From Lutraria lutraria (lineage: Eukaryota > Mollusca > Bivalvia > Venerida > Mactridae): a stretch of DNA of 64,000 nucleotides. Made by a program: the position numbers and the translations under genes. The notes under the pieces are model-generated. The model had not been told where the DNA came from and did not search any database. It saw only the letters and a program-made list of their open reading frames with translations. Location of the stretch: contig OZ026851.1 in assembly GCA_964023205.1 (NCBI GenBank), forward strand, positions 9,527,637 to 9,591,636. Reading direction: 5' to 3'. Of the stretch, positions 33,321 to 45,659 are shown one piece after another (position 1 is the stretch's first letter; every line of letters starts with the position of its first letter).

Positions 33321-33469
33321 TTAATAGCATTAAAACAAAACAAAAAAGAGTGCCAAAATATCACAAAATACTCCCTTTATAAGGTTTAGGATACTATGAA
33401 TGGCAAATCGCGTATTGTTTTTTAATACGGAACTTTTGTCAAAAATGACAATTTTCAAATAATATAATC

Positions 33470-33735
33470 ACCAAGTTTGCTGAATTGGTCAACTTCTAGC
33501 AGGTGGACACTGCATTTTTAGTCAGTTTTCAAAGTACCAAGGGGCATAACTCAGAATGACCTGGGCCATTTGGCTGGTTATCAAACTTGACTGAGATCTC
33601 ATGCCCATAAGTTGCACTAAGTTTGTTGAAGATCATTGATAATTGGTCGACTGGGTGTACAGTGCATTTTTAGTCAATTTCAATGTATTAAGGGGCATAA
33701 CTCAGAACAACCTGGGGCATCTCTTGAAAGACATA
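33470..33735. repeat. Tandem-core repeat, ~152-bp period
   Basis: GCATTTTTAGTCA(G/A)TTT at 33512 and 33664, each followed by AAGGGGCATAACTCAGAA. It lies between the pre-recombinase and recombinase coding parts of the DIRS-like element, so it is an insertion. Confidence 0.7.
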
Positions 33736-33992
33736 TCTATGATTTTGTGATCATATGCAGGTTTTTTCCGATTTAACAAATTAAGTAATTTGAATTCTAA
33801 TGAAATAGCATTCAATGAAGATCATGTCTAGATTTTTGTTAGTCAAAGTAAAACTGATGTTTACATACACAGAAATTATACTATTAACACTGTGAATAAC
33901 ATAGACATTATTGACCATAATGCCTTGTCTCGGGTCATACCAGTGATTCCATCCATGCTACAATTGAAACAGCAAAAATGTTCATCTGTGTA
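33736..33992 (+). pseudogene. DIRS-like tyrosine recombinase fragment
   Basis: It reads ISMIL, stop, SYAGFFRFNKLSNLNSNEIA, FNEDHV, stop, IFVSQSKTDVYI, then INTVNNIDIIDHNALSR. The A-G-F-x-R-x-x-E/K-L box holds the first catalytic arginine, and S-K-T-D-x-Y the conserved lysine region, of DIRS-type YR integrases. The C-terminal H-x-x-R...Y is not seen. A MITE follows at 33993. Confidence 0.8.
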
Positions 33993-34125
33993 CAGTGCAA
34001 TCCCTCTACAACAGCAACCAATGAGAAGGACAAAAATGGCTGTTGTAAGGAGGTATCTGTTGTTGAGAGAGTGAAAATAGAGTAAAACATCAATCTGGGT
34101 TGCTAGTATACTGGAAGTTACACTG
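33993..34125. mobile_element. 133-bp TA-type MITE containing the 78-bp unit
   Basis: Left end CAGTGCAATCCCTCTACAAC after TA (33991-33992); the right end ...AGTTACACTG at 34125 is followed by TC, presumably a mutated TA. The interior GGAGGTATCTGTTGTT through GCTAGTATACTGG is a single copy of the unit amplified at 6301-6820. Confidence 0.75.
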
Positions 34126-34250
34126 TCTATACCCAGTCAGTGGGATACCACAGCGAGAAAAGGCCATACACTGTTGAGCCATTTAAGCATTCTAACTTTG
34201 TGAATAGCAAACCCTTGACTAAGTTAATGATGCCACAACATTCTTCAGAT
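34126..34250 (+). other. Short open stretch right of the MITE
   Basis: The frame across the MITE junction stays open for ~40 codons (SVGYHSEKRPYTVEPFKHSN and on). It may be the last of the DIRS-like element or chance. It runs straight into the satellite. Confidence 0.3.
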
Positions 34251-36009
34251 AAAGAATAAAGTTGAGAAAAATCAACTACCTAAGTTTTTTTAAGTTATTT
34301 GATATATCTTAAGGTAAGATAAGGATACTAATACGCTCACTCAATGAGGTGTTTGTAAAACACCAATGCCCCCTAAAGAGCAAATGGATAGTTGACCTTT
34401 GACCTATTAATAGACCTTATCAACAGGGGTCATCTATCTGTATTTGACCAACCTTCAAACCAAGTGAAGCCCTAAGAGGCCAAAACAGTCGAATTGGCCA
34501 GACAAGGTTTGATTACCAACGAGCAAAAAAGACGGACATGAGCAAACAAGCAATATACATCCCCATTTCTTTGAAACGGGGGCATACCATATCAAGAACC
34601 TTAAAAAAACCTACAAACACAAAAATATGACAAAAATATGAATACAAGTCATGTCAATAAAAGATTGCTACCTAAGAGAAATAATTGCTTGGATAAGAAT
34701 TAAGTTTTGTAAAAATAATCATAGAGAATAAAGTTAAGAAAAATCAACTACCTAAGTTTTTTTAAGTTATTAGATATATCTTAAGGTAAGATACTAATAC
34801 GCTCACTCAATGAGGTGTTTGTAAAACACCAATGCCCCCTAAAGGGCAAATGGATAGTTGACCTTTGACCTATTGATAGACCCTTATCAACAGGGGTCAT
34901 CTATCTGTATTTGACCAACCTTCAAACCAAGTGAAGACCTAAGAGGCCAAAACAGTCGAATTGGCCAGACAAGGTTTGATTACCAACAACAAAAAAGACG
35001 GACATGAGCAAACCAACAATATATACCCACATTTCTTTGAAACGGGGACATACCATATCAAGAACCTTAAAAAAACCTACAAACACAAAAATATGACAAA
35101 AATATGAATACAAGTCATGTCAATACAAGACCGTCTACCTAAGAGAAATAATTGCTTGAATAAGAATTAAGTTTTGTAAAAATAATCATAGAGAATAAAG
35201 TTAAGAAAAATCAACTACCTAAGTTTTTTTAAGTTATTAGATATATCTTAAGGTAAGATACTAATACGCTCACTCAATGAGGTGTTTGTAAAACACCAAT
35301 GCCCCCTAAAGGGCAAATGGATAGTTGACCTTTGACCTATTGATAGACCTTATCAACAGGGGTCATCTATCTGTATTTGACCAACCTTCAAACCAAGTGA
35401 AGACCTAAGAGGCCAAAACAGTCGAATTGGCCAGACAAGGTTTGATTACCAACGAGCAAAAAAGACGGACATGAGCAAACCAGCAATATACATCCCCATT
35501 TCTTTGAAACGGGGGCATACCATAACAAGAAACTTAAAAAAACCTACAAACACAAAAATATGACAAAAATATAAATACAAGTCATGTCAATACAAGACCT
35601 TCTACCTAAGAGAAATAATTGCTTGGATAAGAATTAAGTTTTGTAAAAATAATCATAGAGAATAAAGTTAAGAAAAAGCAACTACATTGTACCTAAGTTT
35701 TTTTTAAGCTATTTGATATATCTTAAGGTAAGATAAGGATACAAATACGCTCACTTAATGAGGTGTTTGTAAAACACCGATGTCCCCTAAGGGGGAAATG
35801 GATAGTTAACCTTTGACCTATTGATAGACCTTATCAACAGGGGTCATCTATCTGTATTTGACCAACCTTCAAACCAAGTGAAGACCTAAGAGGCCAAAAC
35901 AGTCGAATTGGCCAGACAAGGTTTGATTACCAACGAGCAAAAAAGACGGACATGAGCAAACCAGCAATATAGACCCACATTTCTTTGAAATAGGGGCATA
36001 ACTAGAACT
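34251..36009. repeat. Satellite block 1: four ~467-bp monomers
   Basis: The anchor TCAATGAGGTGTTTGTAAAA (or TTAATG..) is at 34341, 34807, 35274 and 35755. Each monomer contains TTGACCTTTGACCTATT, ATCAACAGGGGTCATCTATC, CAGTCGAATTGGCCAGACAA and a poly-A rich 3' part. The last monomer switches after GGGGCATAACTAGAAC into the LINE spacer. Minus-strand frames of ~60 codons within monomers are non-coding by-products. Confidence 0.95.
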
Positions 36010-37270
36010 CTAAAAAAGAACCATAAAATTACAAAAATGTGACAAAAATATAAATCATCTCAATTCAAGACATTAATAACTACTGGCTTAAAAATAAAGT
36101 TTTGTAGAAATATTTAGGCAGTTGATTTTTCCTTAGCTTTATAAAATCTACTATTTAAGTTAAAATAAGGGTACTAAAACGCTATCTTAATGACGTGTTT
36201 GTATTTAAGAAACAATTTTTTTTTAAAAATGCAAATTCACCTCCTAAAAAAGATAGCTATTACTAGTAAAATGTAACAAATTTTATTCAAGAGATATTGT
36301 TTGTAGGTCAGAATTCAGTGTTTGTGAAGCAGTTAATGGAACCCTGACAACTATGTAAAGGCTTGTGTCATCTGCAAATAGATGGGACATTTGCCCTGAT
36401 GTCAGAAACAATGTCATTGATAAATATAAGGAAAGGATGGGGCCCAAAACCGACCCCTTTGGAATCACAGCATCAATATCATTACATTTTGATCGAGTAT
36501 CGGGCAGAACAACGTTTTGCTTTCTGCCACTTAGATAAGAATCAATTAAAAAGATTTCCAGAAATCCCAAAATGTTTGAGTCCGAAGAAAAGACCATGGA
36601 ATCGAGAGCCTCAGTGAAGAAGTTGTATAGATAAGCTAGTTGACTAACTGTTGAGTCACTTGGGCTGAGGTACAAAGCCTGATTTGAAGCTGGATAAGAA
36701 GATCATTGTCCATATTAATGTGTAACATATGCTTGTGGACTACCCTTTTAAGGGCTTTCTCAATGGCACAGAATAGAGATTGCCAACATGAGTATGGCTT
36801 CAAGGAGTGACAAAAGCGTCTTTCCATGAGCTAGGAAAAACAGAAGAGGACAGAGACTGGCCAAAAAGTTACACAGAGGTGTGGACAGTTCAGATTTTAT
36901 AATATCCTCTATCTTAGACGTTGTAATTGTAATGTGGTCCAAGACAGGACTGATGGCATTCACATCATTTTTGCAAGAGTTTGAGCACCTAATTATTCAT
37001 CAAGAGGAGTTTGATCCCAACAAATGTTATTCAGAAGATTTGCTTTGGTGATTTCATCTTCCACAGGGTTATCACCATCTTGCAGTGAAGCAAGGATGAA
37101 CTCAATTTGGAGGAGATGATAGATTTGAGACAAGGCCACCACGATTTCAATGACAATGGAGAGGACAGGAGTTTTTGTGCTAACATATCATTGTGATTTA
37201 GGTTGGCCTTTCTTATTTCATCAACAGTTTAGTTTAGAAGGTGTAAAAATACTTAGGAGGCAGTCGATCT
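36010..37270 (-). pseudogene. LINE RT spacer segment 1
   Basis: The minus strand (36675-36283) reads SDSTVSQLAYLYNFFTEAL, FLIDSYLSGRKQNVVL, VIPKGSVLGPILSLYL and MSHLFADDTSLYIVV. These are RT blocks of a CR1/L2- or Jockey-like LINE with the catalytic F-A-D-D box intact but the region between palm blocks deleted. Further N-terminal parts (KRVVHKHMLHINMDND, 36827-36636) are in other frames. It ends at GCAGTCGATCTTTCCATAGC before monomer block 2. Confidence 0.85.
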
Positions 37271-38984
37271 TTCCATAGCTTTATTTTTTAAGAAAAATCA
37301 ATAACCTAAGTTTTTTAAGTTATTTGATATCTTAATTTAAAATAAGGATACTAAAACGCTCACTTAATGAGGTGTTTGTGAAACACCAATGCCCTCTAAG
37401 GGGCATATGGATAGTTGACCTTTGACCTATTAATAGACCTTATCAACAGGGGTCATCTATCTGTATTTGACCAACCTTCAAACCAAGTGAAGACCTAAGG
37501 CCAAAACAGTCGAATTGGCCAGACAAGGTTTGATTACCAACGAGCAAAAATGAAGGACATGAGCAAACCAACAATATATATCCACATTTCTTTGAAACGG
37601 GGGCATACCATATCAAGAACCTTAAAAGAACCTACAAACACAAAAATATGACAAAAATATGAATACAAATCATGTCAATACAAGACCTTCTACCTAAGAG
37701 AAATAATTGCTCCGATAAGAATAAAGTTAAGAAAAATCAACTACCAAAGTTTGTTTAAGTTATTAGATATATCTTAAGGTAAGATAGTAATACGCTCACT
37801 CAATGAGGTGTTTGTAAAACACCAATGCCCCCTAAAGGGCAAATGGATAGTTGACCTTTGACCTATTAATAGACCTTATCAACAGGGGTCATCTATCTGT
37901 ATTTGACCAACCTTCAAACCAAGTGAAGACCTAAGAGGCCAAAACAGTCGAATTGGCCAGACAAGGTTTGATTACCAACGAGCAAAAAAGACGGACATGA
38001 ACAAACCAACAATATATACCCACATTTCTTTGAAACGGGGGCATACCATATCAAGAACCTTAAAAAAACCTACTAACACAAAAATATGACAAAAATATGA
38101 ATACAAGTCATGTCAATACAAGACCTTCTACCTAAGAGAAATAATTGCTCCGATAAGAATTAAGTTTTGTAAAAATAATCATAGAGAATAAAGTTAAGAA
38201 AAATCAACTACCTAAGTTTTTTTAAGTTATTTGATATCTTAATTTAAAATAAGGATACTAAAACGCTCACTTAATGAGGTGTTTGTAAAACACCAATGCC
38301 CCCTAAGGGGCAAATGGATAGTTGACCTTTGACCTATTAATAGACCTTATCAACAGGGGTCATCTATCTGTATTTGACCAACCTTCAAACCAAGTGAAGA
38401 CCTAAGAGGCCAAAACAGTCGAATTGGCCAGACAAGGTTTGATTACCAACGAGCAAAAAAGACGGACATGAGCAAACCAACAATATATACCCCCATTGCT
38501 TTGAAACGGGGGCATACCATATCAAGAACCTTAAAAAAACCTACAAACACAAAAATATGACAAAAATATGAATACAAGTCATGTCAATACAAGATTGCTA
38601 CCTAAGAGAAATAATTGCTTGAATAAGAATTAAGTTTTGTAAAAATAATCATAAAGAATAAAGTTAAGAAAAATCAACTACCTAAGTTTTTTTAAGTTAT
38701 TAGATATATCTTAAGGTAAGATAGTAATACGCTCACTCAATGAGGTGTTTGTAAAACACCAATGCCCCCTAAAGAGCAAATGGATAGTTGACCTTTGACC
38801 TATTGATAGACCTTATCAACAGGGGTCATCTATCTGTATTTGACCAACCTTCAAACCAAGTGAAGACCTAAGAGGCCAAAACAGTCGAATTGGCCAGACA
38901 AGGTTTGATTACCAACGAGCAAAAAAGACGGACATGAGCAAACCAGCAATATACACCCACATTTCTTTGAAAAGGGGGCATAAC
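37271..38984. repeat. Satellite block 2: four monomers, one hybrid
   Basis: Anchors at 37364, 37800, 38271 and 38737. The first (post-spacer) monomer has the variant GATATCTTAATTTAAAATAA and ACTAAAACGCTCACTTAATG. The third (38271) has the same post-spacer variant although an ordinary monomer precedes it. The last monomer ends in the GGGGCATAACTAAAAGTTT variant. Confidence 0.95.
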
Positions 38985-40300
38985 TAAAAGTTTAAAAAAG
39001 AACCCTAAAACTTCAAAAATATGACAAAAATATAAATACAATTCACGTTAATTCAATACATTTTACCTAATAGAAATAACTACTTGCATAAGAATAAAGT
39101 TTTGTAGAAATATTTAGGCAGTTGATTTTTCCTTAGCTTTATAAAATCTGCTATTTAAGTTAAAATAAGGGTACTAAAATGCTATCTTAATTACTTGTTT
39201 GTATTTAAGAAACAATTTTTTTTTTAAAATGCAAATTCACCTCCTAAAAAATATAGCTATTACTAGTAAAATGTAACAAATTTTATTCAAGAGATATAGT
39301 TTGTAGGTCAGAATTCAGTGTTTGTGAAGCAGTTAATGGAACCCCCACAACTATGTAAAGGCTTGTGTCATCTGCAAATAGATGGGACATTTGCCCTGAT
39401 GACAGAAACAATGTCATTGATAAATATAAGGAAAGGACGGGGCCCAAAACCGACCCCTTTGGAATCACAGCATTAATATCGTTACATTTTGATCGAGCAT
39501 CGAGCAGAACAACTTTTTGCTTTCTGCCACTTAGATAAGAATCAATTAAAAAGACTTCCAGAAATCCCAAAATGTTTGAGTCCGAAGAGGAGACCATGGA
39601 ATCGAGAGCCTCAGGGAAGAAGTTGTATAGATAAGCTAGTTGACTAACTGTTGAGTCACTTAGGCTGAGGTACAAAGCCTGATTTGAAGCTGGTTCAGAA
39701 GATCATTGTCCATATTAATGTGTAACATAATTATGCTTGTGGACTACCCTTTCAAGGGCTTTCTCAATGGCACAGAATAGAGATTGCCAACATGAGTATG
39801 GCTTCAAGGAGTGACAAAAGAGTCTTTCCATGAGCTAGGAAAAACAGAAGAGGACAGAGACTGGCCAAAATGTCACACAGAGGAGTGGACAGTTCAAAGG
39901 TTATAATATCCTCTATCTTAGAGGTTGTAATTGTAATGTGGTCCAAGACAGAACTGATGTCATTCACATCATTTTTGCAAGAGTTTGAGCACCTAATTAT
40001 TCATCAAGAAGGGTTTGACCCCGACAAATGTTATTCAGAAGCTTTGCTTTGGTGATTTCATCTTCCACAGTGTTATCACCCGGGGTTATCACCATCTTGC
40101 AGTGAAGCAAGGATGAACTCGATTTGGAGGGGATGATAGTTTTGAGACAAGGCCACCACGATTTCGATGACAATGGAGAGGACAGGAGTTTTTGTGCTAA
40201 CATATCATTGTGATTTAGGTTGGCCTTTCTTATTTCATCAACAGTTTAGTTTAGAAGGTGTAAAAATACTTAGGAGGCAGTCGATCATTCCATAGCTTTA
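38985..40300 (-). pseudogene. LINE RT spacer segment 2
   Basis: The same RT segment as 36010-37270, with its FADD region exactly 3000 bases to the right of copy 1 (GCTTGTGTCATC at 36361 and 39361). The 130-codon frame (39675-39283) is intact, with PKGSVLGP and HLFADDTSLYIVV. It contains an extra CACCCGGGGTTATC duplication at about 40078-40092. Confidence 0.85.
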
Positions 40301-41089
40301 TTTTTTAAGAAAAATCAATAACCTAAGTTTTTTAAGTTATTTGATATCTTAATTTAAAATAAGGATATTAAAACGCTCACTTAATAAGGTGTTTGTAAAA
40401 CACCAATGCCCCCTGAGGGGCAAAAGGATAGTTGACCTTTGACCTATTGATAGACCTTATCAACAGGGGTCATCTATCTGTATTTGACCAACCTTCAAAC
40501 CAAGTGAAGACCTAAGAGGCCAAAACAGTCGAATTGGCCAGACAAGGTTTGATTACCAACGAGCAAAAATGACGGACATGAGCAAACCAACAATAAATAC
40601 CCCATTTCTTTGAAACGGGGGCATACCATATCAAGAACCTTAAAAAAACCTACAAACACAAAAATATGACAAAAATATGAATACAAGTCATGTCAATACA
40701 AGACCTTCTACTTAAGAGAAATAATTGCTTGGATAAGAATTAAGTTTTGTAAAAATAATCATAAAGAATAAAGTTAAGAAAAATCAACTACCTAAGTTTT
40801 TTTAAGTTATTTGATATATCTTAAGGTAAGATAAAGATACTAATACGCTCACTCAATGAGGTGTTTGTAAAACACCAATGCCCCCTAAAGGGCAAATGGA
40901 TAGTTGACCTTTGACCTATTAATAGACCTTATCAACAGGGGTCATCTATCTGTATTTGACCAACCTTCAAACCAAGTGAAGACCTAAGAGGCCAAAACAG
41001 TCGAATTGGCCAGACAAGGTTTGATTACCAACGAGCAAAAAAGACGGACATGAGCAAACCAGCAATATAGACCCACATTTCTTTGAAAT
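40301..41089. repeat. Satellite block 3: two monomers
   Basis: Anchors at 40381 (post-spacer variant) and 40853. This is the shortest block. Its exit into the spacer uses the same GGGGCATAACTAGAACTCT junction as block 1. Confidence 0.95.
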
Positions 41090-42380
41090 AGGGGCATAAC
41101 TAGAACTCTAAAAAAGAACCATAAAATTACAAAAATGTGACAAAAATATAAATCATCTCAATTCAAGACATTAATAACTACTGGCAGAAGAATAAAGTTT
41201 TGTAGCAATATTTAGGCAGTTGATTTTTCCTTAGCTTTATAAAATCTACTATTTAAGTTAAAATAAGGGTACTAAAACGCTATCTTAATGACTAGTTTGT
41301 ATTTAAGAAACAAATTTTAAAAAAAAATGCAATTTCACCTCCTAAAAAATAAAGCTTTTAAAATGGAACAAATTTTATTCAAGAGATATAGTTTGTAGGT
41401 CAGAATTCAGTGTTTGTGAAGCAGTTAATGGAACCCCAACAACTATGTAAAGGCTTGTGTCATCTGCAAATAGATGGGACATTTGCCCTGATGTCAGAAA
41501 CAATGTCATTGATAAATATAAGGAAAGGATGGGGCCCAAAACCGACCCCTTTGGAATCACAGCATTAATATCATTACATTTTGATCGAGTATCGGGCAGT
41601 ACAACTTTTTGCTTTCTGCCACTTAGATAAGAATCAATTAAAAAGACTTCCAGAAATCCCAAAATGTTTGAGTCCGAAGAGGAGACCATGGAATCGAGAG
41701 CCTCAGGGAAGAAGTTGTATAGATAAGCTAGTTGACTAACTGTTGAGTCACTTGGGCTGAGGTACAAAGCCTGATTTGAAGCTGGTTCAGAAGATCATTG
41801 TCCATATTAATGTGTAACATATGCTTGTGGACTACCCTTTCAAGGACTTTCTCAATGGCACAGAGTAGAGATTGCCAACATGAGTATGGCTTCAAGGAGT
41901 GACAAAAGCGTCTTTCCATGAGCTAGGAAAAACAGAAGAGGACAGAGACTGGCCAAAAAGTCACACAGAGAAGTGGACGCTTCAAATGTTATAATATCCT
42001 GTATCTTAGAGGTTGTAATTGTAATGTGATCCAAGACAGGACTGATGTCATTCACATCATTTTTGCAAGAGTTTGAGCACCTAATTATTCATCAAGAGGG
42101 GTTTGATCCCAACAAATGTTATTCAGAAGATTTGCTTTGGTGATTTCATCTTCCACAGTGTTATCACCACCTTGCAGTGAAGCAAGGATGAACTCAATTT
42201 GGAGGAGATGATAGATTTGAGACAAGGCCACCACGATTTCAATGACAATGGAGAGGACAGGAGTTTTTGTGCTAACATATCATTGTGATTTAGGTTGGCC
42301 TTTCTTATTTCATCAACAGTTTAGTTTAGAAGGTGTAAAAATACTTAGGAGGCAGTCGATCATTCCAAAGCTTTATTTTT
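41090..42380 (-). pseudogene. LINE RT spacer segment 3
   Basis: RT blocks as in segments 1 and 2, with the 130-codon frame open (41767-41375). GCTTGTGTCATC is at 41453. Its left junction matches segment 1. Confidence 0.85.
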
Positions 42381-44569
42381 TAAGAAAAATCAATAACCTA
42401 AGTTTTTTAAGTTATTTGATATCTTAATTTAAAATAAGGATACTAAAACGCTCACTTAATGAGGTGTTTGTGAAACACCAATGCCCCCTAAGGGGCAAAT
42501 GGATAGTTGACCTTTGACCTATTAATAGACCTTATCAACAGGGGTCATCTATCTGTATTTGACCAACCTTCAAACCAAGTGAAGACCTAAGAGGCCAAAA
42601 CAGTCGAATTGGCCAGACAAGGTTTGATTACCAACGAGCAAAAATGACGGACATGAGCAAACCAACAATATATACCCACATTTCTTTGAAATGGGGGCAT
42701 ACCATATCAAGAACCTTAAAAAAACCTACAAACACAAAAATATGACAAAAATATGAATACAAGTCATGTCAATACAAGACCTTCTACCTAAGAGAAATAA
42801 TTGCTTGGATAAGAATTAAGTTTTGTAAAAATAATCATAGAGAATAAAGTTAAGAAAAATCAACTACCTAAGTTTTTTTAAGTTATTTGATATATCTTAA
42901 GGTAAGATAAGGATACGAATACGCTCACTCAATGAGGTGTTTGTAAAACACCAATGCCCCCTAAAGGGCAAATGGATAGTTGACCTTTGACCTATTAATA
43001 GACCTTATCAACAGGGGTCATCTATCTGTATTTGACCAACCTTCAAACCAAGTGAAGACCTAAGAGGCCAAAACAGTCGAATTGGCCAGACAAGGTTTGA
43101 TTACCAACGAGCAAAAAAGACGGACATGAGCAAACCAACAATATATACCCCCATTGCTTTGAAACGGGGGCATACCATATCAAGAACCTTAAAAAAACCT
43201 ACAAACACAAAAATATGACAAAAATATGAATACAAGTCATGTCAATACAAGACCTTCTACCTAAGAGAAATAATTGCTTGGATAAGAATTAAGTTTTGTA
43301 AAAATAATCATAGAGAATAAAGTTAAGAAAAATCAACTACCTAAGTTTTTTTAAGTTATTAGATATATCTTAAGGTAAGATACTAATACGCTCACTCAAT
43401 GAGGTGTTTGTAAAACACCAATGCCCCCTAAAGAGCAAATGGATAGTTGACCTTTGACCTATTGATAGACCTTATCAACAGGGGTCATCTATCTGTATTT
43501 GACCAACCTTCAAACCAAGTGAAGACCTAAGAGGCCAAAACAGTCGAATTGGCCAGACAAGGTTTGATTACCAACGAGCAAAAAAGACGGACATGAGCAA
43601 ACCAGCAATATATACCCACATTTCTTTGAAACGGGGCATACCATATCAAGAACCTTAAAAAAACCTACAAACACAAAAATATGAATACAAGTCATGTCAA
43701 TACAAGACCTTCTACTTAAGAGAAATAATTGCTTGGATAAGAATTAAGTTTTGTAAAAATAATCATAGAGAATAAAGTTAAGAAAAATCTACTACCTAAG
43801 TTTTTTTAAGTTATTTGATATATCTTAAGGTAAGACAAGGATACTAATACGCTCACTCAATGAGGTGTTTGTAAAACACCAATGCCCCCTAAAGGGCAAA
43901 TGGACAGTTGACCTTTGACCTATTAATAGACCTTATCAACAGGGGTCATCTATCTGTATTTGACCAACCTTCAAACCAAGTGAAGACCTAAGAGGCCAAA
44001 ACAGTCGAATTGGCCAGACAAGGTTTGATTACCAACGAGCAAAAAAGACGGACATGAGCAAACCAGCAATATACATCCCCATTTCTTTGAAACGGGGGCA
44101 TACCACATCAAGAACCTTAAAAAAACCTACAAACACAAAAATATGACAAAAATATGAATACAAGTCATGTCAATACAAGACCTTCTACCTAAGAGAAATA
44201 ATTGCTTGGATAAGAATTAAGTTTTGTAAAATTAATCATAAAGAATAAAGTTAAGAAAATTCAACTACCTAAGTTTTTTTAAGTTATTAGATATATCTTA
44301 AGGTAAGATACTAATACGCTCACTCAATGAGGTGTTTGTAAAACACCAATGCCCCCTAAAGAGCAAATGGATAGTTGACCTTTGACCTATTGATAGACCT
44401 TATCAACAGGGGTCATCTATCTGTATTTGACCAACCTTCAAACCAAGTGAAGACCTAAGAGGCCAAAACAGTCGAATTGGCCAGACAAGGTTTGATTACC
44501 AACGAGCAAAAAAGACGGACATGAGCAAACCAGCAATATATACCCACAATTCTTTGAAAAGGGGGCATA
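42381..44569. repeat. Satellite block 4: five monomers
   Basis: Anchors at 42456, 42929, 43396, 43857 and 44324 (spacings 473, 467, 461, 467). The exit junction GGGGCATAACTAAAAGTTT matches block 2. One monomer (43396) has lost ~12 bases of the ATATGACAAA duplication. Confidence 0.95.
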
Positions 44570-45655
44570 ACTAAAAGTTTAAAAAAGAACCCTAAAACTT
44601 CAAAAATATGACAAAAATATAAATACAATTCATGTTAATTCAAAACATTTTACCTAATAGAAATAATTCCTTGCATAAGAATAAAGTTTTGTAGAAATAT
44701 TTAGGCAGTTGATTTTTCCTTAGCTTTATAAAATCTACTATTTAAGTTAAAATAAGGGTACTAAAATGCTATCTTAATGACGTGTTTGTATTTAAGAAAC
44801 AAATTTTTTTTAAAAATGCAAATTCACCTTTAAAAAATAAAGCTATTACTAGTAAAATGTAACAAATTTTATTCAAGAGATATTGTTTGTAGGTCAGAAT
44901 TCAGTGTTTGTGAAGCAGTTAATGGAACCCCGACAACTATGTAAAGGCTTGTGTCATCTGCAAATAGATGGGACATTTGCCCTGATGTCAGAAACAATGT
45001 CATTGATAAATATAAGGAAAGGACGGGGCCCAAAACCGACCCCTTTGGAATCACAGCATTAATATCGTTACATTTTGATCGAGTAACAACGTTTTGCTTT
45101 CTGCCACTTAGATAAGAATCAATTAAAAAGACTTCCAGAAATCCCAAAATGTTTGACTCTGAAGAGAAGACCATGGAATCAACAGCCTCAGAGAATGGCT
45201 ACAGGGAGTGACAAAAGCGTCTCTCAATGAGCTAGGAAAATCAGAAGAGGACAGAGACTGGCCAAAAAAGTCACACAGAGGAGTGAACAGTTCAAAGGTT
45301 ATAATATCCTCTATCTTAGAGGTTGTAATTGTAATGTGGTCCAAGACAGAACTGATGTCATTCACATCATTTTGCAGAGTTTGAGCACCTAATTATTCAT
45401 CAAGAAGGGTTTGATCCCGACAAATGTTATTCAGAAGCTTTGCTTTGGTGATTTCATCTTCCACAGTGTTATCACCGGGGTAATCACCATCATGCAGTGA
45501 AACAAGGATGAACTCAATTTGGGGGAAATAGAAGATTTGAGTCAAGACCGAGTCTAGGCAACATGATTTTGATGACAATGGAGAGGAAAGAAGTTTTTCT
45601 GCTGATTTATTATTATGATTTAGTTTGGCCTTTCTTATTTCATCAACAGTGTAAT
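44570..45655 (-). pseudogene. LINE RT spacer segment 4, shortened
   Basis: Same RT segment but the frame is cut to 101 codons (45174-44869) by small deletions near TCGAGTAACAACG and by loss of ~170 bases at about 45190. HLFADDTSLYIVV is kept. It forms the right edge of the array and abuts an opposite-strand LINE. Confidence 0.85.
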
Positions 45656-45659
45656 TTCA

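Noticed and set aside
34922..35113. 63-codon minus-strand frame recurring in several satellite monomers
   Set aside because: Copies differ by frame and length between monomers and resemble no protein; it is satellite sequence.
39395..39425. CTGATGACAGAAAC resembling a hammerhead core
   Set aside because: No stem II between the core boxes, and the bases belong to the LINE RT spacer repeated four times, where the other copies read CTGATGTCAGAAAC.
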